DNA from: Nonomuraea ceibae
GTDB lineage: Bacteria > Actinomycetota > Actinomycetes > Streptosporangiales > Streptosporangiaceae
Length of the DNA stretch: 64,000 nucleotides
Direction: 5' to 3'
NCBI RefSeq assembly: GCF_019396325.1
Contig: NZ_JAHKRO010000003.1
Coordinates: 167,990-231,989 of the forward strand
Part shown: positions 63,007-64,000 of the stretch, in pieces
Layout: each line of letters begins with the position of its first letter
How positions within the stretch are numbered: the stretch's first letter is position 1
Translations under genes and position numbers: made by a program
Notes under the pieces: generated by a model
What the model was told of the DNA's origin: nothing
The model's input: the letters and a program-made list of their open reading frames with translations, nothing else
Databases searched by the model: none

Positions 63007-63881
63007 CCGGTCCCGTCGGCGTGGTCGTCCCCACGCGCGGCGACCGGCCCGGCCTCCTGCGCGAGGCCGTGCTCGCCGCGCTCGCCCAGGACCACCCGGT
63101 CGACGTGGTCGTCGTCGCCGACGGCGTGCCGCCCGAGACCGTGCGGCGGCAGGTGCCCGCCCAGGCGAGAGTGATCGGCAACCGGCTCAGCCCGGGACTG
63201 CCCGGGGCGCGCAACACCGGCATCGCCGCCTGCGACACCGAGCTCGTCGCCTTCTGCGACGACGACGACCTCTGGCTGCCCGGCAAGCTCGCCGCCCAGG
63301 TGCGGCTCGCCGCCACCGGCGCCGAGTTCGTGAGCTGCGGCATCGAGATCGAGTACGGCGACCGCCGCGTCACCCGGCTGGCCGGGGCCGACCGGGTCAC
63401 GGCCGCCGACCTGACGCGGTCGCGCATGGTCATGGTGCACTCCTCGACGTTCCTGTTCCGGCGCGGCGCGCTCTGGGTCGACGAAAGCGCCCCCGCCGGG
63501 CAGAACGAGGACTGGGACCTCGCGCTCCGCGCCGCCCGGCGCCACCCGATCGCCTGCGCCGACCGGCCCCTCGTCCGGGTCCGGTGGGGGGCCTCCCACT
63601 ACGTCGCCCGCTGGGCCGACCGCATCGCCGGGCTGGAGTGGATGCTCGCCCGGCATCCCGAACTGGCCGTGGATCCACGCGGCGCGGCACGGATCTACGG
63701 CCAGCTCGCCTTCGGCCACGCGGCGCTCGGCCACCGCCTCGACGCGGCCCGCTGGGCTTCCCGCGCCCTGTCGGCCCGCCTCGGCGAACCCCGCGCCCCC
63801 ATCGCGCTGGCCGTCGCCGTCGGCCTCATCCCCGCCCCCCGCGTCCTCGCCCTCCTCCACCGCCGAGGCCACGGCATCTGA
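63003..63881 (+). CDS. GT2 family glycosyltransferase
   Basis: Nucleotide-sugar-dependent glycosyltransferase of 292 residues. The GT-A domain shows VGVVVPTRGDRPGLLREAVLAALAQDHP, GLPGARNTGIAACDTELVAFCDDDDLWLPGKLAAQV with the metal-binding DDDD stretch, and NEDWDLALRAARR near the catalytic base. A helical C-terminal extension of about 80 residues follows; no membrane anchor. Its start is inside the sulfotransferase stop, so the sulfated acceptor and the glycan built by this enzyme are probably the same molecule (inference). Confidence 0.92.
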   Translation: MTGPVGVVVPTRGDRPGLLREAVLAALAQDHPVDVVVVADGVPPETVRRQVPAQARVIGNRLSPGLPGARNTGIAACDTELVAFCDDDDLWLPGKLAAQVRLAATGAEFVSCGIEIEYGDRRVTRLAGADRVTAADLTRSRMVMVHSSTFLFRRGALWVDESAPAGQNEDWDLALRAARRHPIACADRPLVRVRWGASHYVARWADRIAGLEWMLARHPELAVDPRGAARIYGQLAFGHAALGHRLDAARWASRALSARLGEPRAPIALAVAVGLIPAPRVLALLHRRGHGI

Positions 63882-63910
63882 CCCCGCCCCACCGGACAAC
63901 GGACCCCACC

Positions 63911-64000
63911 ATGCCCTCACCCACCCACCCGTTCCCACCCCCTTCGGCCCCGCCAACTCCCAGCCGCGCCCACGACACCCCGAGCGCCCCACCACCCCCC
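63911..64000 (+). CDS. Possible proline-rich N-terminus of next gene (cut by window end)
   Basis: An ATG at 63911 opens a frame to the window end that encodes a Pro/Ser/Ala-rich stretch (MPSPTHPFPPPSAPP...). It begins 29 bp after the GT2 stop in the same direction. The DNA is extremely C-rich on this strand, so the open frame may be due to composition alone. It could be the start of the next glycan gene. Confidence 0.25.
   Translation, partial: MPSPTHPFPPPSAPPTPSRAHDTPSAPPPP

Noticed and set aside
62985..63995. Minus-strand open frame of over 300 codons opposite the GT2 gene
   Set aside because: It is Gly/Asp/Val/Arg low-complexity, typical of the antisense strand here. The plus-strand gene carries GT2 motifs and is coupled to the sulfotransferase.

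Overview
The window is chromosomal DNA from a very GC-rich actinobacterium. Evidence for this is the dense G/C third-position codon use, frequent GTG starts, many leaderless-looking genes and actinobacterial families (RpfB-like factor, AfsR/BTAD regulator, MmyB-type regulator, protein O-mannosyltransferases). The order metG, tatD, rpf, rsmA, ispE and later tRNA-Gln, glmU, prs, rplY, pth is the backbone known from Mycobacterium and Streptomyces. Family content fits a filamentous actinomycete, possibly of the Streptosporangiaceae; the genus is inference. There is no prophage, insertion sequence, CRISPR array or rRNA operon.

Layout. (1) 1-9.5 kb is a catabolic locus for a rhamnose-containing glycan: a GH78 alpha-L-rhamnosidase cut by the window edge, two CUT1 permeases, a lipoprotein binding protein and a large secreted DUF5722-like protein with two glutamates placed like those of a retaining glycosidase. 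Three LacI-like operator sequences lie in it. (2) 9.5-21.2 kb is mixed accessory DNA: DoxX with a MarR regulator, a membrane protein, an MmyB regulator with an SDR enzyme, a methyltransferase divergent from a MerR regulator, a GH15 enzyme, a DUF6493-like protein and hypotheticals. (3) 21.3-28.3 kb carries membrane glycosylation genes: two protein O-mannosyltransferases flanking rsmI, another GT-C membrane protein and a polyprenyl-phosphate GT2 synthase. (4) 28.3-44.9 kb is the conserved block metG, tatD, rpf, rsmA, NlpC/P60, ispE, ABC-F. It is interrupted by a BTAD regulator with an FAD monooxygenase, a Ser/Thr kinase with a seven-bladed FG-GAP propeller protein, and an arginase-fold protein. 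(5) 45-53.3 kb holds a MarR-controlled methyltransferase/VOC pair, a polyphosphate group (CYTH/CHAD, MutT1-like Nudix/phosphatase, Ppk1) and a desaturase with a TetR regulator. (6) 53.4-57.5 kb is tRNA-Gln, glmU, prs, rplY, pth. (7) 57.5-64 kb combines a polyprenyl glycosylphosphotransferase, CysQ, CysD, CysN, a sulfotransferase and a GT2 glycosyltransferase.

The most interesting part is region 7. Sulfate activation, PAP recycling, sulfotransfer and the initiating and elongating enzymes of a surface glycan sit together, which suggests a dedicated sulfated polysaccharide or glycolipid pathway. No APS kinase is visible, so that step must be encoded elsewhere or beyond the window. Also notable: the candidate new glycosidase in region 1, a 202-bp near-identical tract shared by the diverged mannosyltransferase paralogues, several clean operator palindromes next to their likely regulators, and 7 of 9 convergent gene pairs whose coding ends overlap.
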